NCBI RefSeq assembly: GCF_001299475.1
Contig: NZ_CYUJ01000003.1
Span: 314,409 to 378,408 of the forward strand
Reading direction: 5' to 3'
Length of the DNA: 64,000 bases
Origin: Neofamilia massiliensis
GTDB lineage: Bacteria; Bacillota; Clostridia; Tissierellales; Peptoniphilaceae
Of this stretch, positions 1 through 7,305 are shown one piece after another. How positions within the stretch are numbered: position 1 is the stretch's first letter; each line of letters begins with the position of its first letter. The notes beneath the pieces were generated by a model. It did no database searches and was not told the DNA's origin. It saw nothing but the letters and a program-made list of their open reading frames with translations. The translations under genes were made by a program, and so were the position numbers.

Positions 1-192
1 CTGGCTAATTAAATCGTAATTGTCATAGAGTTCTGCTGTATCTATAAAATTTACACCTTGGTCGTAGGCAAAGGATATAAGTCTACCTGCCTGGTCTTTA
101 GATAAGTTTCCTTGAGACTTAGTCATAGTCAAAGAGCCTAGACAAAGTCTAGATACTTCTATGTTTGTATTTCCTAATTTTCTATATTCCAT
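1..192 (-). CDS. Aldo/keto reductase, N-terminal part (cut by window edge)
   Basis: The 64 visible residues begin MEYRKLGNTNIEVSRLCLGS and include the family pattern NFIDTAELYDNYD, whose Asp and Tyr correspond to the catalytic residues of NAD(P)H-dependent aldo/keto reductases. The rest lies beyond base 1. The start codon sits only 11 bases after a perfect terminator stem and no Shine-Dalgarno sequence is visible, so expression may depend on read-through or leaderless initiation. The start is chosen because the family normally begins with this M-x-Y-R-x-L-G motif. Substrate is unknown. Confidence 0.85.
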   Translation of the reverse strand, partial: MEYRKLGNTNIEVSRLCLGSLTMTKSQGNLSKDQAGRLISFAYDQGVNFIDTAELYDNYDLISQ

Positions 193-203
193 AAAGCAAA
201 AAA

Positions 204-240
204 TTAGGTAGTCAAATTCTCAAGGAAAATGACTACCTAA
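204..240 (-). terminator. Intrinsic terminator after ireB
   Basis: Perfect 11-bp inverted repeat (TTAGGTAGTCA / TGACTACCTAA) with a 15-base loop, followed on the minus strand by a T-rich run. It ends the alaS-ireB transcript and almost touches the next start codon at 192. Confidence 0.85.
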
Positions 241-245
241 ACCTC

Positions 246-506
246 TTAATTATCTTCATTCAAATATTCTTTCAAAAGTTCTTCCAACAGATTTTCTCTT
301 TCAACTTCGCGAATTAAATTTCTAGCGTTATTATAAGATGTTATATAAGTTGGATCTCCTGAAAGGATATAGCCAATAATTTGATCATAGGGTTCATAGC
401 CTTTTTCTTCTAAGGCCTTGTAAACCTCTTTTAAAATAGTCTTAACTGATAGTAAATCATTAAGTTTTGAAAATTTTTGAGTTTCGAACATATCTTTGTT
501 AGTCAT
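246..506 (-). CDS. ireB: IreB family (UPF0297) regulatory phosphoprotein
   Basis: This 86-residue protein matches the small UPF0297/YrzL family: it has a variable N-terminus ending in F-x-x-T/Q, then the conserved stretch [20 protein letters not shown] and [15 protein letters not shown]. In Enterococcus IreB is a substrate of the Ser/Thr kinase IreK and modulates cell-wall stress and cephalosporin resistance. It lies 18 bases downstream of alaS, the usual neighbour. In many Bacillota the next genes are ruvX and yrzB; here the unit instead ends at a terminator. Confidence 0.9.
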   Translation of the reverse strand: MTNKDMFETQKFSKLNDLLSVKTILKEVYKALEEKGYEPYDQIIGYILSGDPTYITSYNNARNLIREVERENLLEELLKEYLNEDN

Positions 507-524
507 TTGCTCACTCTCTTTTCT

Positions 525-3152
525 TTACAATAAATTCTCAACTATATGGTACACAAAATCCAAGGCTTCGTCAAGTTTTTCAGGATCTTTTCCTCCTGCT
601 GTAGCCATATCTGGCCTACCACCTCCGCCACCTTTGGTTATTGCTGCAACTTCTTTTACAATCTTACCTGCATTAAGTCCCTTATCAATTAAATCCTTAG
701 AAACAGTTGCTACAAAATTTACCTTGCCTTCGCTTGCTGTTCCTAAAACAACAACAGCTGAGCCTAGCTTGTCTCTAAGTTCATCTGCTAGTTCTCTTAG
801 GCTGTTAACATCTTGGCCATCTATTCTAGCTGATAAAACTTTTATTTCTGAAACTTCTTTGTAGGTCTTTAATAGGTCGTCAATTCCCGCCCTGGCATTT
901 TCTTTCTTTAAATTTTCTAAGTCCTTAGAAATATTTTTATTTTCTTCAACTAGGGCTTGGGCCTTTTCTAATAAGTTGCCCTTATTGGCCTTTAGGGTGT
1001 CAATTAAAATTTCTTCTCTGCCTTCAAGATTTTTCAAAAGCTTGTAGACATTTTCACCAGTTGTTGCTTCAATCCTCCTAACACCTGATGCAATTCCTGC
1101 TTCAGATAAAATTTTAAAAATTCCAATGTCAGAAGTTTTTTCTACGTGAGTTCCTCCACAAAGTTCTTTGGAAACATTAGGGAAGGAAACAATTCTAACT
1201 TGGTCCTTGTACTTGTCTTCAAAAATTCCTACAGCCCCTTCTTCATAGGCTTGGCTAATAGGTTTTTCGTAGATGTCAGAATGAATTTCTTCGTATATAT
1301 ATTTATTTACCAAGTCTTCAATTTCATTTAACTTGTCCTTTGAAACTGCTTCGTAGTGAGAGAAGTCAAATCTAAAGGAGTGGTCAGTTACTTCTGATCC
1401 AGCTTGGTTAACATGGTCGCCTAAAACTTTTTTTAGTGCTGCATTTAATAAGTGGGTTGCTGAGTGATTTCTAGCAATAGCCCTTCTTCTAGCCTGGTTG
1501 ACACAAGTTGAAACTTGGTCATTTACTTTTAAAGATCCACTTTCTAAGTGGCCTAGGTGGATAATTATTCCGTCCTTGGTCTTTTTAGTGTCTTCTACTT
1601 CAAAGACAAAGTCGTCTCCAAGGATTTGTCCTGTGTCGCCAACTTGTCCTCCGCCTTCTGGATAGAAAGATGAAGAATCTAAAATTAAGGCTCCTTGGTC
1701 TCCTTGGTCCAAAGTTTCAACTTCGTTTTTGTCTTTTAAGATTTTTAAAATCTTTCCTGCTCCCTTAGTAGAGTCGTAGCCAGAAAACTTAGTTTCGTCT
1801 CCTTGGATTTTTAAGTCTGAACTTTGGGCTGACCAACCAACATTTTCTCCAGCGTGAGAGGCAGACCTTGCCATTTGTCTTTGTTTTTCCATTTCGGCTT
1901 TAAAGCCTTCTTCGTCAACGGAAATATTTTTTTCTACTAAAATTTCTTTAGTAAGGTCAAGTGGAAAGCCGTAGGTGTCGTATAGTTTAAAGGCGTCAGC
2001 TCCAGCTAGGGTAGTCTTTTTTGATTTTTTTAAATCATCTATATAAGAAGCTAGAATTTCTATGCCCTTGTCTAAGGTTTCTGCAAATTTTTCTTCTTCA
2101 GTTTTTATTACAGAAAGAATCTTGTCTTCTTTTTCTTTTAGTTCTCTATAAGAAACTGACCAAGAATCAATTACAAGTTGAGCTAGGTCTGTTAGGAAAA
2201 GATCGTCAATGCCTAGAAGTTTTCCATGTCTAGCCGCCCTTCTAATAATTCTTCTCATAACATAGCCCCTACCTTCGTTTGATGGTATAACCATGTCTGA
2301 AGCTAAAAAGGTCATAGCCCTAATGTGGTCTGTAATTACTCTAACTGACATATCTTTTTCTTCGTCAGTTCCATACTTGTAGGCAGAAATTTTTTCAATT
2401 TCTTTTATAATATCTTGGATAGCTGCAATTTCAAAAATATTGTCTGCTCCTTCAAGGACAGCAGTAATTCTTTCTAGTCCCATACCTGTATCAATGTTTG
2501 GATGAGCTAGAGGATTGTAGTTGCCGTTTTCGTCTTTATCAAATTGGGTAAATACAAGGTTCCAAACTTCTAAAAACCTGTCTCCTTCTCCACCTGGTTT
2601 AGTATCGTCGCCGTATTCAGGTCCCCTGTCTATATAGATTTCAGAACAAGGTCCAGATGGTCCAACTTCTAATTCCCAGAAGTTGTCTTCCTTGCCTAGT
2701 CTAATAATTCTCTCTTTAGGTAGGCCAATTTCCTTTTCCCAAATATCAAAGGCCTCGTCGTCATCTAAATAAACAGTAACCCAAAGAAGGTCTTTTTCTA
2801 TTTCTAATCTTTCAGTTAAAAATTCCCAGGCCCAGTGGATGGCTTCTCTTTTAAAATAATCTCCAAAGGAAAAGTTTCCTAGCATTTCAAAAAATGTTGC
2901 GTGACGGGCTGTTACTCCAACATTTTCTAAATCTCCTGTTCTCATACATTTTTGGCAGGTGGACATTCTAGTTTTTGGTGGAACTAGTTCTCCTGTAAAA
3001 TATTTTTTAAGTGGAGCCATTCCTGCTCCTATAAGTAATAGTGACTTATCATTTACTGGAACAAGTGAATAAGAGTCATGAACTAGATGACCCTTACTTG
3101 CAAAAAAATCTAAAAACTCTTTTCTAACTTCGTGCAGTCCTAACTTTCTCAT
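525..3152 (-). CDS. alaS: Alanine--tRNA ligase
   Basis: Charges tRNA-Ala in the cytoplasm. The 875-residue length is normal for the full enzyme. Seen in order: the class II catalytic domain from residue 1 (FLDFFASKGH), an editing domain with zinc-binding HSATH near residue 560 and CGGTH near residue 666, a coiled-coil stretch about 700-760, and the glycine-rich C-Ala signature GGGGGRPDMA near the end. Its start overlaps the stop of the upstream AI-2E permease gene by 4 bases, so the two are translationally coupled. No T-box leader was seen for this gene. Confidence 0.98.
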   Translation of the reverse strand: MRKLGLHEVRKEFLDFFASKGHLVHDSYSLVPVNDKSLLLIGAGMAPLKKYFTGELVPPKTRMSTCQKCMRTGDLENVGVTARHATFFEMLGNFSFGDYFKREAIHWAWEFLTERLEIEKDLLWVTVYLDDDEAFDIWEKEIGLPKERIIRLGKEDNFWELEVGPSGPCSEIYIDRGPEYGDDTKPGGEGDRFLEVWNLVFTQFDKDENGNYNPLAHPNIDTGMGLERITAVLEGADNIFEIAAIQDIIKEIEKISAYKYGTDEEKDMSVRVITDHIRAMTFLASDMVIPSNEGRGYVMRRIIRRAARHGKLLGIDDLFLTDLAQLVIDSWSVSYRELKEKEDKILSVIKTEEEKFAETLDKGIEILASYIDDLKKSKKTTLAGADAFKLYDTYGFPLDLTKEILVEKNISVDEEGFKAEMEKQRQMARSASHAGENVGWSAQSSDLKIQGDETKFSGYDSTKGAGKILKILKDKNEVETLDQGDQGALILDSSSFYPEGGGQVGDTGQILGDDFVFEVEDTKKTKDGIIIHLGHLESGSLKVNDQVSTCVNQARRRAIARNHSATHLLNAALKKVLGDHVNQAGSEVTDHSFRFDFSHYEAVSKDKLNEIEDLVNKYIYEEIHSDIYEKPISQAYEEGAVGIFEDKYKDQVRIVSFPNVSKELCGGTHVEKTSDIGIFKILSEAGIASGVRRIEATTGENVYKLLKNLEGREEILIDTLKANKGNLLEKAQALVEENKNISKDLENLKKENARAGIDDLLKTYKEVSEIKVLSARIDGQDVNSLRELADELRDKLGSAVVVLGTASEGKVNFVATVSKDLIDKGLNAGKIVKEVAAITKGGGGGRPDMATAGGKDPEKLDEALDFVYHIVENLL

Positions 3153-4393
3153 TTCTTTATACTTTCATCCTTTTCTTGTTTTTTCGCCTTAAGTTTATCT
3201 CTAAAAAATTCAATTAATACTAAGCCAATTGCTGCTAGTGGAACAGACACAACCATTCCCCAAACACCAAACATTCCCCCGCCAATAATTATGGCTAAGA
3301 AAATAAATAGTGGATTTAGGCCCATTGAGTTTCCAATAATCTTTGGAGCCAGTACATTGTTTTCAGCCCATTGGATTACTAAATAGAATATAGCTACAAT
3401 AAGTCCCTTTATTGGTGATTGGATTACAGCAAATAAAAACGCTGGAATAAAACCAAGTAGAGGTCCAATGTATGGAATAATATCTGCTATACAAGTAATA
3501 ATACCTATTACAATGGCAAAGTCTATTCTTAAAATTAAAAGTAAAACAGCAGTAAAGGCACCGACAAAAACTGCCAGGATAATTCTACCTCTAATAAATT
3601 CACTTAAAATTTTATTTATACGTTCACTTAAATATCTTAGGTCATCTTTATAGACTTCTGGAATTAAATTTTTAGTCTTAGCAACATATCTCTTTTTGTC
3701 TACTAGGAAGTAGTAGGTCATAATTAAAATCATGGCTATAGAAAATAAAACCGAAATTAGGTTTTGTACAGAATGTGAAACCATGGTAGTAATTGACGAA
3801 GCAGAATTGCTAATCCAGTCCATTAAAGAGTTTATAATTTTTCTATAAGACTTGTTAATTGAATCCATAACAGTCTTGTAGGCTTCTGAGTCTTCATAGC
3901 CTGGTGTCATCTCAGCAATAGTCGAAAACTTTTTAGCCAAATAGTCTGCATACTTAGGAAGGTCAGTAACTAGGTTTGCAACTTCCTTAGTGATTTGTGG
4001 TACAACTACTACTGATAAAATAATTAAAAGCAAAAGAATTGATAAGTAGACAATTGCCACTCCCCAACCTCTTTTAACTCCCTTTTTTTCTAACTTGTTG
4101 ACTAGGGGGTTTAATATATAGGCTAAAATCGCCGATATAATTGCAGCAGTTAATACCTTTCCTATTATTGGATTTTTTCTCATTATTACAAGGGCAATTA
4201 ATAGTATTAAAAGGTCTCTTAAAATTCTTTTTAATAAAACAGTATTTATTTTTATTTTTTTTGATCTTTCAATATATCTGTTGCCAATATTAATTAGATA
4301 ATATCCTGCCAGCAAAATAAAACCTATACCTACTAGCCAGGTTATTGTACTAGCAAAGACCGAAAAATTTCCAGCTTTTATTAGTTCGTTCAT
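3149..4393 (-). CDS. AI-2E family transporter (PF01594), YrrI-like permease
   Basis: A 414-residue membrane protein with about eight hydrophobic segments: two near the N-terminus, a pair around residues 60-100, one near 115-135, and a C-terminal cluster with the family hallmark DIIPYIGPLLGFIPA and the terminal VVSVPLAAIGLVLIEFF. Members export quorum signals (TqsA) or act as Na+/H+ antiporters; the substrate here cannot be told. The same family member (yrrI) sits beside alaS in Bacillus, so the location supports the family call. It has a good GGAGG site and a TATAAT -10 at 4412-4417. Confidence 0.9.
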   Translation of the reverse strand: MNELIKAGNFSVFASTITWLVGIGFILLAGYYLINIGNRYIERSKKIKINTVLLKRILRDLLILLIALVIMRKNPIIGKVLTAAIISAILAYILNPLVNKLEKKGVKRGWGVAIVYLSILLLLIILSVVVVPQITKEVANLVTDLPKYADYLAKKFSTIAEMTPGYEDSEAYKTVMDSINKSYRKIINSLMDWISNSASSITTMVSHSVQNLISVLFSIAMILIMTYYFLVDKKRYVAKTKNLIPEVYKDDLRYLSERINKILSEFIRGRIILAVFVGAFTAVLLLILRIDFAIVIGIITCIADIIPYIGPLLGFIPAFLFAVIQSPIKGLIVAIFYLVIQWAENNVLAPKIIGNSMGLNPLFIFLAIIIGGGMFGVWGMVVSVPLAAIGLVLIEFFRDKLKAKKQEKDESIKK

Positions 4394-4481
4394 AAAATTC
4401 CTCCACTATTTATTATATGATAAATAAAGGTAAAAATCTATCTTATAGATATAAAATTTAACTTTTAATCACAATAAAAAA

Positions 4482-4502
4482 TAGGAGCCTTAAAGACTCC
4501 TA
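4482..4502 (-). terminator. Intrinsic terminator after glutaredoxin gene
   Basis: Minus-strand stem TAGGAGTC / GGCTCCTA with a 5-base loop followed by TTTTTT, 12 bases after the stop of the glutaredoxin-like gene. Confidence 0.8.
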
Positions 4503-4514
4503 AGATTTAAAAAA

Positions 4515-4745
4515 CTATTTGTCTAATAGTGTGTCGATTTTTGCCTTGTCAAAGCCAACAATTTCGTCGTTGTCAATAACAATTACAGGAACTCCTGTAT
4601 GGCCCTTAGCCATAAGTTCTTCTCTTGCTTCTCTTGATGTTGAAATATTTCTTTCTTCGTACTCAACACCTTTTTCTGTTAAATAATCTTTTGCAAGTGT
4701 GCAATAAGGACAAGTTGAACTAGTATATACAATTACGTTTTTCAT
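4515..4745 (-). CDS. Glutaredoxin-like protein (NrdH/Grx type)
   Basis: A 76-residue thioredoxin-fold protein with the redox motif CPYC at residues 13-16 and the cis-proline segment GHTGVPVIVID about residues 48-58, followed by VGFDKAKID. It is expected to reduce disulfides in the cytoplasm, possibly as electron donor for a ribonucleotide reductase or in thiol stress. It is a single-gene unit with its own terminator. A strong GGAG site precedes the ATG. Upstream at 4792-4816 is a sequence resembling a general-stress (sigma-B type) promoter. Confidence 0.88.
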   Translation of the reverse strand: MKNVIVYTSSTCPYCTLAKDYLTEKGVEYEERNISTSREAREELMAKGHTGVPVIVIDNDEIVGFDKAKIDTLLDK

Positions 4746-4791
4746 AATTAACTCCTTTTCTAAAATAAATTTTCTCTTTACTAATTTAAAT

Positions 4792-4816
4792 TTACCCGAT
4801 TAAAAAAAGCTTAAAC
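4792..4816 (-). promoter_or_regulatory. Sigma-B-like promoter of the glutaredoxin gene
   Basis: On the minus strand GTTTAA is followed after 13 bases by GGGTAA, nearly the Bacillus sigma-B consensus GTTTAA-N(12-15)-GGGTAT. It would give a leader of about 40 bases. No convincing sigma-A boxes were found nearby. The assignment is a pattern match only. Confidence 0.4.
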
Positions 4817-4859
4817 AAAATCACTAAAGGTCATAAAATTTTTTCTAGATAAAGGTTTT

Positions 4860-5147
4860 TTAATCATGACAAACGTGGTCTATACCAGCAGTTAAAAGTT
4901 CAACAACGTGGTCGTCGTCTAGACTATAATAAACTTCTCTCCCGATCTTTTTAGCCTTAACTAACTTTAGGTCCTTAAGTTTTTTTAGTTGGTGGGAGGT
5001 AGCTGATTGTTCCATTTCAATTTCCTTGCAAATTGTCGATACATTTTTTTCTTCTTCTAAGAGAGACTTAATAATCTTTAGCCTAGTTGGGTCACTTAGG
5101 CATTTGAAAATTTCTGCTAATTTAAATAGAACTTCTTGGTCAAACAT
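4860..5147 (-). CDS. ArsR/SmtB family metal-responsive repressor, CzrA-like
   Basis: A 95-residue winged-helix repressor: LAEIFKCLSDPTRLKIIKSLL, then the recognition-helix region QSATSHQLKKLKDLKLV and wing GREVYYSLDD. The C-terminal helix reads D-x-H, ten residues, H-x-x-H, which is exactly the alpha-5 site of CzrA/SmtB zinc or cobalt sensors; no N-terminal Cys site is present. I start at the second Met (5147) because GGAGG lies 5 bases before it, while the first ATG contains that ribosome site. The gene overlaps the rsmA stop. No metal exporter is adjacent, so the target is elsewhere or unknown. Confidence 0.85.
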   Translation of the reverse strand: MFDQEVLFKLAEIFKCLSDPTRLKIIKSLLEEEKNVSTICKEIEMEQSATSHQLKKLKDLKLVKAKKIGREVYYSLDDDHVVELLTAGIDHVCHD

Positions 5148-6000
5148 TTTTACCTCCATGGTCTAATAATTTTTCTCCCAATAACAAGTAATCATCTAGG
5201 GAAAGATTTTCTGCCCTATAAGTTGTAGGCAGGTCAAGGTCTTTTAGCACTCCTTCAACAAAAGATTTTTCTAAGTCTAGGCCCTTGGATAGAGAATTTA
5301 AAATAGTCTTTCTCCTTTGGCCAAAGGCTGCCCGCAAAACTCTTTCTAAGTCTTCAATTGTTAGAGGCCTGTCTTCCCTAGCTATTTTTATTTTTACAAC
5401 TGCAGAGTCTACCTTAGGCTGGGGCATAAAAACAGTCTTCGGTACATTCATTAGTATCCCAGCAGGTCCAAAGTAGGAAATAAAAACAGAAATTGATCCG
5501 TACTCTTTTTTGGTCTTGTCTGCAACAATTCTCTGAGCAACTTCCTTTTGCATCATTACAATAATTTCAGAAATGTTGGCCTGAGACTTTAAAAGATAAA
5601 TTAAAATTGGGCTAGTAATATAATAAGGTAGATTTGCCACAACTTTAAAGGGCTCGTCGCCAAAATATTCCCTAGTTACTTCTTCTATATTTGTCTTTAA
5701 AACATCTGCAAAGTGGACCTTGACATTGGAAAACTCTCCCAGTGTGTAGGCTAAAATTTCTCTTAGACTTTCGTCTACTTCTATGGCCAAAACTTTTTTT
5801 GCCTTCTGAGCCATTGAATATGTTAAGGTCCCAATACCTGGGCCAATTTCCAAAATATTTTCTCCTTGGATTTGTCCTTGGTCTACAATTTTATCTACTA
5901 TATTTTGGTCAATTAAAAAATTTTGTCCTAAAGACTTGCTAAAGGAAAATCCATATTGGTCTAAAAGGTTTTTTAATTCTCTAGCTGATGTTAGCTTCAT
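5140..6000 (-). CDS. rsmA: 16S rRNA (adenine1518/1519-N6)-dimethyltransferase
   Basis: RsmA/KsgA dimethylates two adjacent adenines in the 3' hairpin of 16S rRNA during late 30S assembly. The 286-residue protein shows FSKSLGQNFLID at the N-terminus, SAM motif I EIGPGIGTLT, and catalytic motif IV NLPYYITSPI. The C-terminal region with QRRKTILNSL is also typical. It forms the common pair with rnmV, whose stop overlaps its start by 4 bases. Confidence 0.97.
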   Translation of the reverse strand: MKLTSARELKNLLDQYGFSFSKSLGQNFLIDQNIVDKIVDQGQIQGENILEIGPGIGTLTYSMAQKAKKVLAIEVDESLREILAYTLGEFSNVKVHFADVLKTNIEEVTREYFGDEPFKVVANLPYYITSPILIYLLKSQANISEIIVMMQKEVAQRIVADKTKKEYGSISVFISYFGPAGILMNVPKTVFMPQPKVDSAVVKIKIAREDRPLTIEDLERVLRAAFGQRRKTILNSLSKGLDLEKSFVEGVLKDLDLPTTYRAENLSLDDYLLLGEKLLDHGGKNV

Positions 6001-6533
6001 AGCTTTATTTCCTCCAAGGCCCTTTCTAAATCTTCCCTGCTTATTTGAAAGGAGTTTAAAATATTTAAAAACTGCTTGCCATTGCCATAGTCTATGTTTA
6101 ATTTCGCTGCCAATTTTTCTCTAAGGACTTTTGAATTTTTCTTACCTGTTAGACCGTATTTTATTAGGTCTTCTTTTTTAAAGGTTGGCTCAAAGTCCTT
6201 TACTTGAGGTTTAGCTTTTGCTATGGCCTTTCGAACATCATCAGCGCTGGCGTTTTCTACACCAATGTCATCTCCCTTAATGGCTTTGCCCCTTGGCAAA
6301 AAGGCATGCTTGGCGTTGGGAATTTTTTCTCCTAGGTCCTTGCGAATTTTTTTGCCAACATAGTCTGGGTCAGTGAAAATAATTATTCCCCTAGTCCTTT
6401 CTAGGACCTTTAGTTTTTCAATTAAGACCTTGCCATAGGCATAGCCGTGGGTTTGGATGACGTCAGCGTCTAAGGCTTTTTTTACAATTTGCTCGTCATC
6501 TCTGCCTTCAACTACAATAACTTCTTTAATCAT
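5997..6533 (-). CDS. rnmV: Ribonuclease M5 (TOPRIM)
   Basis: RNase M5 matures the 3' and 5' ends of 5S rRNA. The TOPRIM domain is visible: VVEGRDDEQIV with the conserved Glu at residue 9, and the DxD motif in IIIFTDPDYVGKKIR about residues 50-65. A C-terminal helical domain follows (GLTGKKNSKVLREKLAAKL). Length 178 is normal. It overlaps tatD upstream and rsmA downstream, giving one cotranscribed tatD-rnmV-rsmA group. Confidence 0.95.
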   Translation of the reverse strand: MIKEVIVVEGRDDEQIVKKALDADVIQTHGYAYGKVLIEKLKVLERTRGIIIFTDPDYVGKKIRKDLGEKIPNAKHAFLPRGKAIKGDDIGVENASADDVRKAIAKAKPQVKDFEPTFKKEDLIKYGLTGKKNSKVLREKLAAKLNIDYGNGKQFLNILNSFQISREDLERALEEIKL

Positions 6534-7305
6534 TTGATAACCTATAAAATCTCAAAGTATTTGCATCAGTTTGTTTTTCCAATTCTTCTAAACTTATGCC
6601 TCTAAGACTTGCTATATTTTTTGCCGTATGAAGAACATACTTTGGTTCATTTCTCTTGCCTCTAAAGGGAACTGGCGTCATATAAGGACAGTCAGTTTCA
6701 AGTAATAATCTATCAAGAGGAACTTCTATTGCAACTTCTTTTGGCTTTTTGGCATTTTTAAAGGTTGTCACTCCACCAAGGCTAATATAAAAACCTAGTT
6801 TCATATACTCTCTCATTAGTTCAACTGAACCAGAAAAACAGTGGAGAAGAGCGACAAAGTCTTCGTGCTTGTCCTTATAGGACTTTAAAATATCAAAGAC
6901 CTTTTGGTCAGCTTCCCTAGCGTGAATGACAACTGGCATTTTTAATTCAACAGCCAAGTCAAGTTGACCTAAGAAGGCTTCTTCTTGAACCTCTGGACTT
7001 GGGCTGTCGTCATAGTGGTTGTCTAGGCCAATTTCTCCAATGGCGACGACTTTTTCATTTTTTGAAAGATCTCTTATAATTTTTAAAGAATCTTCTGAAT
7101 ATTCATCTGCGTCAAGTGGATGGATGCCAACTATGGCGTAGACATTGTCGTATTTTTTTGCAAAGTCAACTGAGGTCTTAGATGTTTGAATGTTAGACCC
7201 GCAGTTGAAAAAATAATCTATTCCATAATCCTTTAAATTTCCTAAAATCTCATCTCTATCTGTATCAAAGGCTCTGTCTTCTAAGTGGCCGTGTGCATCT
7301 ATCAT
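6526..7305 (-). CDS. tatD: TatD family metal-dependent deoxyribonuclease
   Basis: A 259-residue TIM-barrel hydrolase of the TatD/YcfH family. Metal ligands and catalytic residues are visible: DAHGHLED at the N-terminus (HxH), AIGEIGLDNHY with the bridging Glu, VVIHARE, LLHCFSGS, and LLLETDCPYMTP with the catalytic Asp. Enzymes of this family are 3'-5' nucleases linked to DNA repair and RNA quality control. Start ATG shares one base with the metG stop (TAATG). Confidence 0.93.
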   Translation of the reverse strand: MIDAHGHLEDRAFDTDRDEILGNLKDYGIDYFFNCGSNIQTSKTSVDFAKKYDNVYAIVGIHPLDADEYSEDSLKIIRDLSKNEKVVAIGEIGLDNHYDDSPSPEVQEEAFLGQLDLAVELKMPVVIHAREADQKVFDILKSYKDKHEDFVALLHCFSGSVELMREYMKLGFYISLGGVTTFKNAKKPKEVAIEVPLDRLLLETDCPYMTPVPFRGKRNEPKYVLHTAKNIASLRGISLEELEKQTDANTLRFYRLSND

